A DNA stretch of 64,000 nucleotides from CAVOEB01 sp965249645 (GCA_965249645.1 CBDFML010000009.1:1-64000), one strand, 5' to 3'. Numbered from the stretch's first letter, positions 25,077 through 34,151 are shown. The notes: a model not told the origin generated them from the sequence alone. Translations and numbers: made by a program.

Positions 25077-26457
25077 GAGCTATTGTCAAAAGTTGGTGAC
25101 GCAGGTTTCAGGCGGCGCGTTCGGTTAGCTTTTCTCCGTCCTTGAATTTGACGCCTTGAATGATGTCGGCGATCTGGTGCGAGCCGTCCAGGCGGCGCCA
25201 CTTCTTGCTGGCCGACTGGCACAGCTTGAAGACCATGGTGAGCGCCGTCATGCGGCTGAGGCAGCCCTTGGTCTTGGTGGTCCTGAGGCGCACGGTCGCA
25301 AAGGTGCTTTCGATGGGATTGGTGGTGCGAATGTGCTTCCAGTGCTCGGCCGGGAAGTCGTAGAAGGCGAGCAACACGTCGCGGTCCTTGGCCAGGCAGG
25401 CCACCGCTTTGTCGTACTTGGGGCCATAGGCCTCGAGGAAGAAGTCGAAGGCCTTCTCGGCCACCGCGCGGGTCTCGGCCATCCAGATGTCCTGTAGGTG
25501 CTGCTTGGCGCGTGGCTGGACGGACTTCGGGAGCTTGTTGAGCACGTTGGCGGTCTTGTGCACCCAACAGCGCTGCTCGCGCGTCGTCCCGTAGACCTCG
25601 CGCAAGGCTTTCCAGAAACCGAGCGCCCCGTCGCCGGTGGCCAGCTCGGGCGCAATCGCCAGGCCGCGGCGCTTGAGATCGAGCAGCACTTCGCGCCAGG
25701 ACTGGGCGCTCTCCCGGTAGCCGTCGGCGATCGCCAGCAGCTCCTTGCGGCCCAGCTCGTCGGCACCGATGATCACGCACATGCATTGCTTGTCATGGTC
25801 GAGCCGTGGTGAGAAGTAGATGCCGTCGGCCCAGAAGTAGACATAACGCTTGGCCGAGAGATCGCGCCGTTGCCAATGCTCCAGCTCGCCTTGCCAGACC
25901 TCCTTGAGGCGGGCAATGGTCGAGGCCGAGAGCCCCGGCGCCTCGGGCCCCAAGAGCGCCGCAAGCGCCTCGCAGAAATCGCCCGTGGAGATGCCCTTCA
26001 GATAAAGCCAGGGCAGGAGTTCCTCGATCGACTTGGCGCGCCTGAGATAGGGAGGCAAGATCCGTGAGGTGAAGCGAATCCGCGGCCCCGTCTCGCCGGC
26101 GCCTCGGTCACGCACCCTGGGACAGCGCACCGCAACCGGACCAATGCCGGTCTGGATCTCGCGCTCCGGCAAATGCCCGTGGCGTACGATCCGACGGCGG
26201 CCGGCCGAGCCCGTCAGATGCGCATACGCCTCGACAAAACCGGCAACTTCCGCCTCCACCGCTTGCCCAAGTAAACGCCGCGCACCAAGACGCAAAACCT
26301 CCGTCAGCGGATCGTCCTCAAATGATCCTGGTTGGCGAAGCTGGACGACTGTATCCTCTCTCATGGCGTATCCCTCCTTCGTGGAAAATGGCGACTCCAA
26401 CATCGCCAGGATACGCCGCCCTCATCTCATCCCATCACCAACTTTCGGGTATAGCTC
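25077..26457 (-). mobile_element. IS256-family insertion sequence with 9-bp target duplication
   Basis: The termini are GAGCTAT...AAAGTTGGTGA on the left (25077-25099) and the inverted copy on the right (26435-26457), with a few internal mismatches. GATCGCCGA stands at both 25068-25076 and 26458-26466, a clean 9-base duplication typical of the IS256 family. The element is 1381 bases and carries one intact transposase. Intact ends, gene and duplication point to a recent insertion. Confidence 0.92.
25108..26364 (-). CDS. IS256-family (mutator-type) transposase
   Basis: About 418 residues. The DDE residues are visible in VYFWADGIYF (Asp), ATGDGALGFWKAL (Asp) and RTTNPIESTFATVR (Glu); ERCWVHK-type sequence (RCWVHKTANVLN) supplies the C/H signature of this family. 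GGAGG lies eight bases before ATG 26364, so I prefer it to an upstream ATG at 26403. No lesion is seen; it could mobilise its own element. Confidence 0.93.
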   Translation of the reverse strand: MREDTVVQLRQPGSFEDDPLTEVLRLGARRLLGQAVEAEVAGFVEAYAHLTGSAGRRRIVRHGHLPEREIQTGIGPVAVRCPRVRDRGAGETGPRIRFTSRILPPYLRRAKSIEELLPWLYLKGISTGDFCEALAALLGPEAPGLSASTIARLKEVWQGELEHWQRRDLSAKRYVYFWADGIYFSPRLDHDKQCMCVIIGADELGRKELLAIADGYRESAQSWREVLLDLKRRGLAIAPELATGDGALGFWKALREVYGTTREQRCWVHKTANVLNKLPKSVQPRAKQHLQDIWMAETRAVAEKAFDFFLEAYGPKYDKAVACLAKDRDVLLAFYDFPAEHWKHIRTTNPIESTFATVRLRTTKTKGCLSRMTALTMVFKLCQSASKKWRRLDGSHQIADIIQGVKFKDGEKLTERAA

Positions 26458-27112
26458 GATCGCCGAGCTGCTTCGCATTGAAGGCTGGGAAGTCAATCAC
26501 AAGAAGGTAGAACGGCTCTGGAGGGAAGAGGGTCTCCAGATACCGCAGCGTCACAGGAAGCGGAAGCGTCTCTATCACAAGGACAGCTCCGTCATCCGGC
26601 TGCGCCCCAGGTATCAGAACCATATCTGGAGTATAGACTTCGTCCACGACAAGCTGGCCAGCGGCCGGCCTTACAAGATGTTGACCGTGCTGGATGAGTA
26701 CACCCGTGAAGCCCTGTGCGTGGCCGTGAAGCCCCGAATGGGCAATGCGGAGGTTCTCGAAGCTCTCTATCCGCTCTTCCTGAAACGCGGCAGGCCAGAG
26801 TTTATCAGGTCAGACAATGGTCCTGAGTTCATCGCACAGAACTTCCAGGCCTGGCTTATCAGGGTCGGGATCAAGCCCATCCGTATCTATCCGGGGAGCC
26901 CCTGGGAAAACGGTTACAACGAGCGCTTCAACGGCACCCTGCGCAGGGAAGTTCTCAATGCTGAGTGGTTCACTTCAATCAGACAGGCTCAAATCGTCAT
27001 CGAAGCCTGGCTCAAACAGTACAATCACATCCGCCCGCATCAGTCTCTGAACATGCGTCCACCCGCGCCCGAGACTCTATCAGGAACTGGTACATAGAAT
27101 TGGGGCTTTACA

Positions 27113-28838
27113 GGCCGAGTACGCGGACAACGATCAGTACCTGCATCAGCTGCACTGCATCGGCCAGGGCGAGCACGAGGTCGAGCAGATCCGCATCGAG
27201 GATACGCCGATCGCCTCCTTCGAGGAGATCGAGACCGAGTTGGTGCCACCCGGCGGCGCCGTCAGCCTGTTCGAGGCCGACGTGGTGACAGCACCCGAGA
27301 TCGCCGGCCAGGAGTTGATTGGCGCCAACGACCGCGAAGAGGGCGACGACGGCTGGATCGGTCCCTTCACGGCCAACCCGGCCGGCACCCGTGCGACGGA
27401 GATCGGCATCGACGTGGTGATGCCGCGCGGGCTCTATTACGCCACCGCCAGCGGCAGCTTCAGTGCCCGTACCATCGAATGGGCAGTCGAGGCCCGCGCC
27501 ATCGACGATGAGGGTGAGGCCGCCGGCGGCTGGTTGGCGCTTGCCTCGGAGAGCGTGACCGCGGCCGAGAACACGCCGCAGCGCAAGAGCTATCGCTACA
27601 CGGTGACGAGCGGCCGCTACGAGGTGAGGGCCCGGCGCACCAACGACAAGAGCGGCGATGCCCGCGCCGGCCATGTCGTCCACTGGGGCGGGCTCAAGGC
27701 GTATCTAGACGATCCGCCCGCGTTCGGCGACGTGACCCTGCTCGCGGTGCGGATGCGCGCCACCGACAATCTCTCCCAGCGCTCGGCGCGCATGATCAAT
27801 TGCATTGTCACCCGCAAGCTGCCGGTCTGGGATCCCGCGGCCGGCTGGTCCGGGCCTCGGGCCACGCGCTCGCTCGCCTCGGCCTTCGCCGACGCCGCCA
27901 GGTCACGCTACGGCGCCGGGCTCGACGACGCCCGCATCGATCTCGCGGCGCTCCATGTGCTCGACGCCGTCTGGCAATCGCGCGGCGACCGCTTCGATGC
28001 CGTGTTCGACCAAAGCCTCACGGTCTGGGAAGCGCTCACCCGCATCGCCCGCTGCGGCCGCGCGCTGCCCTTCCTGCAGGGCGGGATACTGCGGATCGCC
28101 CGCGATGCGCCGCGCACTCTTCCCGTGGCGCTGTTCGGGCCGCGCAACATCGTCAGGGGCAGTTTCCGCGTCCAGTACGTCATGCCCGGCGAGGACACCG
28201 CCGATGCGGTGACGGTGACCTATTTCTCGGAACGCACCTGGACCCCGGACGAAGTCGTCGCGTCGCTACCGGACAGCGCCACCGAAGCCGCCGACAAGCC
28301 CGCCACGGTCGATCTGTTCGGCTGCACCGGCCCGGAACAGGCCATGCGCGAGGGCCTCTACATGGCCGCCGCCAACCGCTACCGCCGGCGTATCGTCACT
28401 TTCCGCACCGAGTTCGAAGGGCTGATCCCGACCTACGGCGATCTCATCGCCATCACCCACGACCTGCCGCGCTGGGGCCAGGGCGGCGAGGTGACGGCCG
28501 TCGACGACCGCACGCTGACCCTGAGCGAACCGCTGGAATGGAACGAGGACACGGCGGAGCGTGCGCATTACCTCGCTCTTCGCCGGCGCGACGGTGGCTT
28601 GAGCGGGCCCTGGCCGGTGACGCCGGGCGGCGATGCGCGGACCGTCGTGCTGGACGACGATCTAGACCTCGAGCCCTATACCGGCGCCGACGAGGAACGC
28701 ACCCACTTCGCCTTCGGCGCCGGCGAGGCATGGGGCCTGCGGGCGCGCGTGCTGGCCGTGCGGCCGCGCGGCGAGCAGGTCGAGATCACCGCCGTCGGCG
28801 AGGACGCCCGCGTGCATACGGCTGACCTGGCCACCTGA
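27113..28838 (+). pseudogene. Phage tail tip (TipJ/host-specificity-like) protein, 5'-truncated
   Basis: An open frame runs from the IS3-type right end to 28838, about 575 codons. It opens AEYADNDQYLHQLHCIGQGEH with no start near the junction; a GTG-initiated stretch from 27240 exists but lies mid-domain. Content such as DVTLLAVRMRATDNLSQRSARM, FDQSLTVWEALTRIARCGRA and HDLPRWGQGGEV matches the central fibronectin/baseplate region of J-type tail proteins, with the C-terminal host-binding end unusually short. The N-terminus was removed at the IS. It precedes lysis module 2. Confidence 0.75.
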
Positions 28839-28927
28839 CCGTCAACCGACCGTAGAGAACGCGCCGTGACGGTCCGTTCTCCGGGACGGGCGGTTCGCTG
28901 CGGCGTTGCAGCATCGGAGACCCACAA

Positions 28928-29152
28928 GTGACCGAAACCCATCTCATCGAGATCGAGCGGGTGCGCTCGGAGGCGGCGCGGCATCTCGCGGAGCATGAGA
29001 TCGCCTGCGAGCGGCGCTACGGCGAGCTCCAGGCGCAGCTCACCAAGATCGAGGCGCTCCACAACCGCAACACGCGCCTCCTCTACATCCTGCTCGGCGG
29101 CATGCTCGCCGTCGCCACACGCGCGTTCTGGCCGGCCCTCTTCGGCGGCTGA
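28928..29152 (+). CDS. Small phage membrane-anchored protein, copy 2
   Basis: The 74 residues are the same as the copy at 20290 apart from a four-residue insertion in the membrane segment (LLYILLGGMLAVATRAFW). It starts at GTG 28928 after the shared CGGAGACCCACAA leader. A charged, probably coiled-coil helix precedes one membrane helix. It lies between the tail gene and the holin; the conserved order in both modules supports a role in late phage functions, not known in detail. Confidence 0.7.
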   Translation: MTETHLIEIERVRSEAARHLAEHEIACERRYGELQAQLTKIEALHNRNTRLLYILLGGMLAVATRAFWPALFGG

Positions 29153-29304
29153 CGCCGCTCTGACATCAGGCGTGGCCGCCCAGCGCCGCACCACCCCCCT
29201 CACACACCGATCCACACCGACCGGACCGTCGTCCGCACGGACCCCATCGTGCTCGCGCTGATGGCCGCGCTCGTTCCGACCTTCAAACCAACCGGAGATC
29301 AACG

Positions 29305-29769
29305 ATGCTGACCCTTCTCGGCAGCCTGCTGGGATTCGCCACCAGCGCCATTCCCGACATCATGGCCCTGTTCCGCGAGCGCGCGGACCGCGCGCACGAA
29401 CTCGCCGTGCTCGACCGCCAGATGGAGCAGATGCGGCTCGGCCACAACCAGCGCCTCGAGGAAATCGAGGTCAACGCCGACATCGCCGAGAGCCAGGCGC
29501 TCTACAAGCACGATGCAGCGCTGGGCGGCAGCAGCCGATGGATGGATGGACTGAGGGCCTCGGTACGCCCGCTCATCACCTACGCCTTCTTCATCCTGTT
29601 CGCGGCCGTGAAGGGCTCCGGCCTCTATCTGCTGATGGCGGTCGAGGACCTGCTCATCGCCGAGGCCCTGCCGCGTATCTGGGACCCCGAGACCCAGGCG
29701 CTGTTCGCTGCCGTCATGAGCTTCTGGTTCGGCAATCGGACGCTGTCCAAGCTTCGGGAGCGGCGCTGA
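29305..29769 (+). CDS. 3TM holin (GTA-holin type), copy 2
   Basis: The 154 residues are almost the same as the copy at 20628, with scattered changes (MALFRERADRAHELAV; KGSGLYLLMAVEDLL). The layout is the same: N-terminal hydrophobic segment, central amphipathic helix, two C-terminal membrane helices. ACCGGAG lies upstream of ATG 29305. It should form the pore for the lysozyme that starts four bases later. Confidence 0.8.
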   Translation: MLTLLGSLLGFATSAIPDIMALFRERADRAHELAVLDRQMEQMRLGHNQRLEEIEVNADIAESQALYKHDAALGGSSRWMDGLRASVRPLITYAFFILFAAVKGSGLYLLMAVEDLLIAEALPRIWDPETQALFAAVMSFWFGNRTLSKLRERR

Positions 29770-29773
29770 GGCC

Positions 29774-30223
29774 ATGCGCCATCTCACTGACGAGGGCCTC
29801 GCCCTAATCAAGCGCTTCGAGGGGTTTGAGCCCGAGATCTATGTCTGCCCGGGCGGCTGGCTCACCATCGGCTACGGCCATGTCGTGCGCGACGAAGAGC
29901 AGGACCGGTTCGTCGGCGGCATCGGCGAGACGGAAGCCGAGGGCCTGCTGCGCCGCGACGTCGAGACCGCCGAGCGCGCTGTCCTGCGTCTAATCCGAGT
30001 GCCGCTCGAGGACGGCCGGTTTGACGCGCTCGGTTCGTTCGCCTTCAACCTCGGCGCCGGCGCGCTGCAGCGCTCGACGCTACGGCACAAGGTCAACCGG
30101 GAGGAGCACGGCGTCGTGCCCGCCGAGTTCAGGCGCTGGGTGTGGGCCGGTGGGCGCAAGCTCAAGGGGCTGGTGCGGCGGCGCGAGACGGAGGGCGCGC
30201 TCTATGCGGAAGGCCCACATTAG
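29774..30223 (+). CDS. Phage lysozyme (glycoside hydrolase 24), copy 2
   Basis: The 149 residues keep the catalytic Glu16-Cys25-Thr31 set (KRFEGFEPEIYVCPGGW then LTIGYGH). Most residues are shared with the copy at 21097; differences cluster at DRFVGGIGETEAEG and at the C-terminus, which is three residues longer (AEGPH). It ends about 220 bases before ietA and is the last gene of lysis module 2. Confidence 0.92.
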   Translation: MRHLTDEGLALIKRFEGFEPEIYVCPGGWLTIGYGHVVRDEEQDRFVGGIGETEAEGLLRRDVETAERAVLRLIRVPLEDGRFDALGSFAFNLGAGALQRSTLRHKVNREEHGVVPAEFRRWVWAGGRKLKGLVRRRETEGALYAEGPH

Positions 30224-30330
30224 ACGAGTCCGGTTCGCAGGTACCAAGGCGTCGCCTTCAAACCGAGAGCTTCGCGAACTTTCCTTGGGCTGGGTCCAGC
30301 GCGACTCGAGCCGCGCGGCACGCCCAAGAT

Positions 30331-30400
30331 TGCAACAAAAACCCATATTCTGCAACAAAACTCCTTTAGAGGAAACGTTTTGCCATTGCCATGCAACAAT
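30331..30400 (+). promoter_or_regulatory. Three phased TGCAACAA repeats upstream of ietA
   Basis: TGCAACAAAA occurs at 30331-30340 and 30351-30360 and TGCAACAAT at 30392-30400. The offsets are 20 and 41 bases, close to two and four helical turns, so all three face the same side of DNA. The last copy is about 47 bases before the ietA start. The AAA-ATPase ends in a predicted helix-turn-helix, so these are candidate operator sites for autoregulation; this is inference. AT content here is well above that of the neighbours. Confidence 0.5.
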
Positions 30401-30446
30401 TAGCGGTGTATGAGCAACCAGAGAGTCTTCTCCCATGGGAGCCAGG

Positions 30447-31664
30447 ATGGAACATTTTTCGATAATTCAGGCCCTCTGCCGATCAGCCGCGGCAGATGCC
30501 TCTCCCGCGGTGCGGAAACAAATCGAGCGGCTGAGGGATGCCCTATCAAAGGATGGAGAACGCAAACAAGCGGCATCTCTAGCCAGGCTGCTCAGCGCGG
30601 CTGAACGCACAAGAGAGGTGGCACCAAGTCAGCTTGCACGTTCGCGCACGCAGATACCTGGAGAGGCGCTCAATCCCAACACACCCCTCCCTGTCGACCG
30701 TGAGACCTCCGCACCCTTGGCCGAACTATTGTTTCCAGGGGAGATCCGGGCCGACCCACCCTTGTTCAACCCAACGGTCACGACAGCGGTTGAGACCATC
30801 ATCGAAGAGTGGGCAAACCTTGCGGACCTCTCCGCAGTCGACCTCCAACCGCCGAAGACCTGTCTGATCTACGGTGCGTCCGGCACCGGCAAGACTCGCC
30901 TCGCTCTGTGGATTGCCCACACCCTCGATCTGCCGGTTGTACTGGTGCGATTGGACGGCCTGGTCTCGTCGTTCCTGGGAACGACCGCGCGCAACATTGG
31001 AAATCTGTTCGGCTTCGCGAACCGCCATCGTTGCATGTTGCTTCTGGACGAATTCGACGCGATCGCGAAACTCCGCGACGATCCGCAGGAGGTGGGCGAG
31101 ATCAAGCGAGTGGTGAATGCTCTGCTGCAGAACCTGGACGCGCGCAACGACTTGGGCTTCACCATCGGGATCACGAACCATGAGCGCCTGCTTGATCCGG
31201 CCGTCTGGCGACGATTTGAGGTGCAACTCGAAACCCCAAAGCCCGATTTCCAGATGCGTGTCGCCATTGCGCGGCATTTCCTTCCACCGGTCGACGCTCC
31301 TGAGAACCATGTCCGACTAATGGCTTGGGTGACCGAAGGGTGCACGGGCGCAGAAATGGAGCTATTGATCCGAACGTACAAGAAATCCCTGACCGTGCGC
31401 GATCAGGTGCACGGTGGCGTGGTGGATACTCTGCGACAGTTCGCCACGCTCAACAGCGCACGCGTGAATGCCGTTCGGCGCACACTGCTGTTCAGCGATT
31501 CCGTAAGTCTGTTCCGCGCTATGAAGGACGACGCGGAGCTCGGGTTTTCCGTGACCGACATCGGCGAAGTATCTGGACGAAACAAATCCACGGTCAGCCG
31601 CCAGCTCGGCAAACGCAGAAACCGCCGTTCCGAGACCGGAAGCGAGGCCAGTGCCGGTGGCTAG
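30447..31664 (+). CDS. ietA: AAA ATPase, IetA-like (antitoxin/defence ATPase)
   Basis: About 405 residues. An N-terminal helical region (ALCRSAAADASPAVRKQIERL) precedes a classical AAA module: Walker A GASGTGKT at residues 143-150, Walker B LLLDEFDAI near 199-207, sensor-1 GITNHERLL and an Arg finger candidate in DPAVWRRFEVQ. The end (FSVTDIGEVSGRNKSTVSRQL) looks like a helix-turn-helix. With the following subtilase it matches the IetA/IetS pair, known as a plasmid-stability toxin-antitoxin pair on pTiC58 and as the IetAS anti-phage system. ATG 30447 has GGAG five bases upstream; ATG 30435 is the alternative. Confidence 0.85.
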   Translation: MEHFSIIQALCRSAAADASPAVRKQIERLRDALSKDGERKQAASLARLLSAAERTREVAPSQLARSRTQIPGEALNPNTPLPVDRETSAPLAELLFPGEIRADPPLFNPTVTTAVETIIEEWANLADLSAVDLQPPKTCLIYGASGTGKTRLALWIAHTLDLPVVLVRLDGLVSSFLGTTARNIGNLFGFANRHRCMLLLDEFDAIAKLRDDPQEVGEIKRVVNALLQNLDARNDLGFTIGITNHERLLDPAVWRRFEVQLETPKPDFQMRVAIARHFLPPVDAPENHVRLMAWVTEGCTGAEMELLIRTYKKSLTVRDQVHGGVVDTLRQFATLNSARVNAVRRTLLFSDSVSLFRAMKDDAELGFSVTDIGEVSGRNKSTVSRQLGKRRNRRSETGSEASAGG

Positions 31665-33708
31665 CCCGATCCAGATCATCCTTAATCCTGATAATTTTGA
31701 AGAGGCTCGCGAGGCTGCCGGCGGCGGCCCGAAGAGGGACTTCTTCGCGAATCGAGACCAGAAATTCAGACAGCATAAGGCACGCCTTATCGCTCAACTC
31801 GAAGCAATTGCGAATGAGCTTCGAACTGCCAAACAGACGGACCTTGGTTATGTGAAAGTGAGTCTGCGCCGCAAGGCATGGGCCAAGAGCCACCGACCGG
31901 TAAAGGCGCTCTTCAAAGCGGGACGAACGCCGATTGTGGGCGGTGCCGACCTCGGCGTAATGCTCGTCGAAGCGCGGCCTCGGAGCCTGCAGCAAATTGT
32001 GGAAGATATTGCTGAAGCCGAAGAACACACGAGCCTCCGTTTCGTGGAATCTCAGGGGAAAGAGGTTCCGTATCCTTCAGCGCGTCGAAGCGAAACCGGC
32101 GCCATCGAGGGCATCGAGTTGTTCGGTGAGGCAGATCGGCGCGACTTCTCGCTCGAAGATGCCCTGCCTTGGTTATCGAATCCGCTCACCGGGGGCAGCT
32201 ACGAAGTCGAGCTTTTCGACACACCACCGATGCGAGGAACGCTGGATGCGCTAGACGACAGTCATCGTCGCCTATTCCAGTCTTTTGTCGAAGGTCTGGC
32301 GGCACTCGGTGATGGATTAACGGTCAACCGCATTGCAACGCGCCCGCGCGCGCAGCCTCTTCTGTCGATGCGCGTTTCCCGATCGACCGACGCTCCGACG
32401 CTTCGGCTTACTCCGCCTCCGCAATCGGAGCGCCGCCGCGAGGTCGCACCCTTCGATCGGTCTGAAGAGCGGCATCGACGACTGCTGGCGTTCTTGGACA
32501 GACACCCGCTCGTCAGAAGGATCTCGCTTCCGGGAATTGTCGTGAGGTCGACTAATCAGCTGGGAAGAGTCCGACCCGACCAAGCGGCAATGCCCGTCAG
32601 AGACTCGGCGATAACACATCCTAGAATGGGTGTTATCGATGGCGGTCTGGGCGCTGCGCTCTCGGACTGGGTGATTGACCAGCGGGACATTCTCGCGGAC
32701 GAGGATGCGGATCTTGAGCATGGTTCCTTCATCGGTGGGCTCGCTGTCTTGGGTAGGTCACTCAACGGCGAGCAATGCTGTCCGGAGTCCGACGGCGCCG
32801 AACTCGTGGACCTTGCGGTGTTTCCGAGCGAACACTCCGGCGCCTTTTCCTCCTATTACCCTGAGGGTCCGACCCAATTCTTCGACGAAGTCGAATCGGC
32901 AATCAGCGAAGTACGAGCACGGCATGGTGTCCGTATCTTCAATATGAGCCTAAACATCCTGCGGCCAGCGACGCTTGATCGGTACGGTCCCTACGCGGCC
33001 CGTCTCGATGCGATCGCCGAAGAAAACGACGCCATCTTCTTCCTATCTGCCGGCAACGTTGAGCCTCGCGATCAGCGACCTGAGTGGCCAAGTGACGATA
33101 CGCAAGCGCTTGGACATCTAGCAACAGCGACCGGGGACCGATTGCTCACACCCGCTGAGAGCGTTCGAAACGTCGCGGTCGCGGCGGTCAATCCGCCCGG
33201 GGTTCCCACGTCCATTCCGTTCGCACCGTCCCGCTTCAGTCGTCGTGGACCGGGTTTGCGCGCGGGCGTAAAGCCGGATTTGGCGCACGTCGGTGGTTCG
33301 GGCACTCCACAACCTCCACTGGACCACGGTCTTTTCTCTGTGACACATGATGGCGCGGTCATTAGCGGGGGCGGAACGAGCTACGCGACCCCACTGATCG
33401 CAAAGACGGCGGCGGCACTCGATCATGCGATCGAAGGCGAGGTTTCGAGAGAGACGCTTATCGCGCTGCTGGTTCACCACGCGCAGACGCCCGAGCCTCT
33501 CCAGTCGAAGGCGCTGGCCTCGGTAGCACGTCATCTGGTGGGGTTTGGTATTCCCTCTCGACAGACAGCATCCTGGAAACCGACGACCATTCAATTACCT
33601 TGGTGTTCGCTTCGCGCATCAGGCCCGATCAACAGGCAGCCTTCCGGTTTCCCTGGCCAATATCACTCGTCAGCCAAGGAGCTGCATGCCGGGGAGCAGC
33701 GCGCTTGA
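31651..33708 (+). CDS. ietS: Subtilisin-like serine protease, IetS-like, frameshifted near its 3' end
   Basis: The GTG start at 31651 overlaps ietA by 14 bases. An N-terminal region of about 320 residues of unknown fold (NPDNFEEAREAAGG opening) precedes an S8 domain: catalytic Asp330 (GVIDGG), His357 (EHGSFIGGL) and Ser577 (GGGTSYATP), with FNMSLNI and FLSAGN as the usual S8 strands. In the pair the protease is the toxic effector and the ATPase restrains or directs it. From about 33560 the sequence in this frame stops making sense (WKPTTIQLPWCSLRAS) and the proper C-terminus continues in another frame, so the product is altered after the catalytic domain. Confidence 0.82.
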   Translation: MPVASPIQIILNPDNFEEAREAAGGGPKRDFFANRDQKFRQHKARLIAQLEAIANELRTAKQTDLGYVKVSLRRKAWAKSHRPVKALFKAGRTPIVGGADLGVMLVEARPRSLQQIVEDIAEAEEHTSLRFVESQGKEVPYPSARRSETGAIEGIELFGEADRRDFSLEDALPWLSNPLTGGSYEVELFDTPPMRGTLDALDDSHRRLFQSFVEGLAALGDGLTVNRIATRPRAQPLLSMRVSRSTDAPTLRLTPPPQSERRREVAPFDRSEERHRRLLAFLDRHPLVRRISLPGIVVRSTNQLGRVRPDQAAMPVRDSAITHPRMGVIDGGLGAALSDWVIDQRDILADEDADLEHGSFIGGLAVLGRSLNGEQCCPESDGAELVDLAVFPSEHSGAFSSYYPEGPTQFFDEVESAISEVRARHGVRIFNMSLNILRPATLDRYGPYAARLDAIAEENDAIFFLSAGNVEPRDQRPEWPSDDTQALGHLATATGDRLLTPAESVRNVAVAAVNPPGVPTSIPFAPSRFSRRGPGLRAGVKPDLAHVGGSGTPQPPLDHGLFSVTHDGAVISGGGTSYATPLIAKTAAALDHAIEGEVSRETLIALLVHHAQTPEPLQSKALASVARHLVGFGIPSRQTASWKPTTIQLPWCSLRASGPINRQPSGFPGQYHSSAKELHAGEQRA

Positions 33709-34151
33709 CCCTCGTATCCACTCCTCCGCTCGATTCGCGCTTCGGGTCCGAATTTGTGCGGATCAACGTTAAAGCATCCCTTCAGCAACAGGAGCCCGAT
33801 GGTCATTGGAAGGGGCGCTTGGACCCGCTGTATCTTCCGGGTAAAGGTGAGAGCCCTGTCATCGAAGCCGAACTGATTCAGCACGGGTTGAAATGGAGCC
33901 CAGTGAAAGTCTTTGCGAAGACAATGCCACGGGGTGTTGGAAAGTCATCGAACTGGAGGCTGTTCGTAGAGTATTTAGCTCGTTCTAATGAGGAAATGCC
34001 CGAACACGGAGTGCCGTTCACGGCGATTCTGACCATCTCCGATCCAATGGGCGTGCAACCCGTGTTTAATGATCTGCGCCAGAGACTTCTGGCCCTTGGT
34101 GTGCAGATTGCCGACATCCGAACAGCTGCGCGGATCACGCCACGCGTTTGA
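33564..34151 (+). pseudogene. ietS: Out-of-frame C-terminal part of the IetS protease
   Basis: The frame from GAC 33564 reads DSILETDDHSITLVFAS and continues for about 195 codons with no independent start that has a ribosome-binding site. It looks like the beta-rich domain that follows S8 cores in this family (LTISDPMGVQPVFNDLRQRL at the end). Joining it to the upstream frame needs a -1 shift between about 33553 and 33563, where CTCT and ACAGACAG repeats occur. Either a real one-base deletion or a sequence error would explain it. Confidence 0.7.

Larger units (their letters stand above)
24880..27097 (+). pseudogene. IS3-family transposase OrfB, interrupted by IS256-family insertion
   Basis: The 5' part (24880-25076) reads through LAKHYGRYGYRKIAE; the 3' part (26467-27097) resumes LLRIEGWEVNHKKVERLW and goes through the DDE integrase core: WSIDFVHDKL (first Asp), FIRSDNGPEFIA (second Asp) and PWENGYNERFNG (Glu). 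The insert of 1381 bases plus a 9-base duplication shifts the frame by exactly the amount needed to rejoin, so precise loss of the insert would restore a full orfB. As it stands the gene is inactive. Confidence 0.88.
24524..27112 (+). mobile_element. IS3-family insertion sequence, split by an IS256-family element
   Basis: The left end begins TGTCCTGCCCCCTT; the right end near 27112 reads inward as TGTAAAGCCCCAATT, an imperfect inverted match. It encodes orfA (24590-24877) and orfB in a -1 frame. Without the nested element it would be about 1.2 kb. The flanking genes do not join up (peptidase fragment on the left, tail gene on the right) and no matching short target duplication is visible, so the element marks a deletion or recombination junction. 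The exact right boundary is uncertain by a few bases. Confidence 0.8.

Noticed and set aside
33600..34151. Independent gene after ietS
   Set aside because: It starts at a TTG without a ribosome-binding site and reads as the continuation of ietS in a shifted frame.
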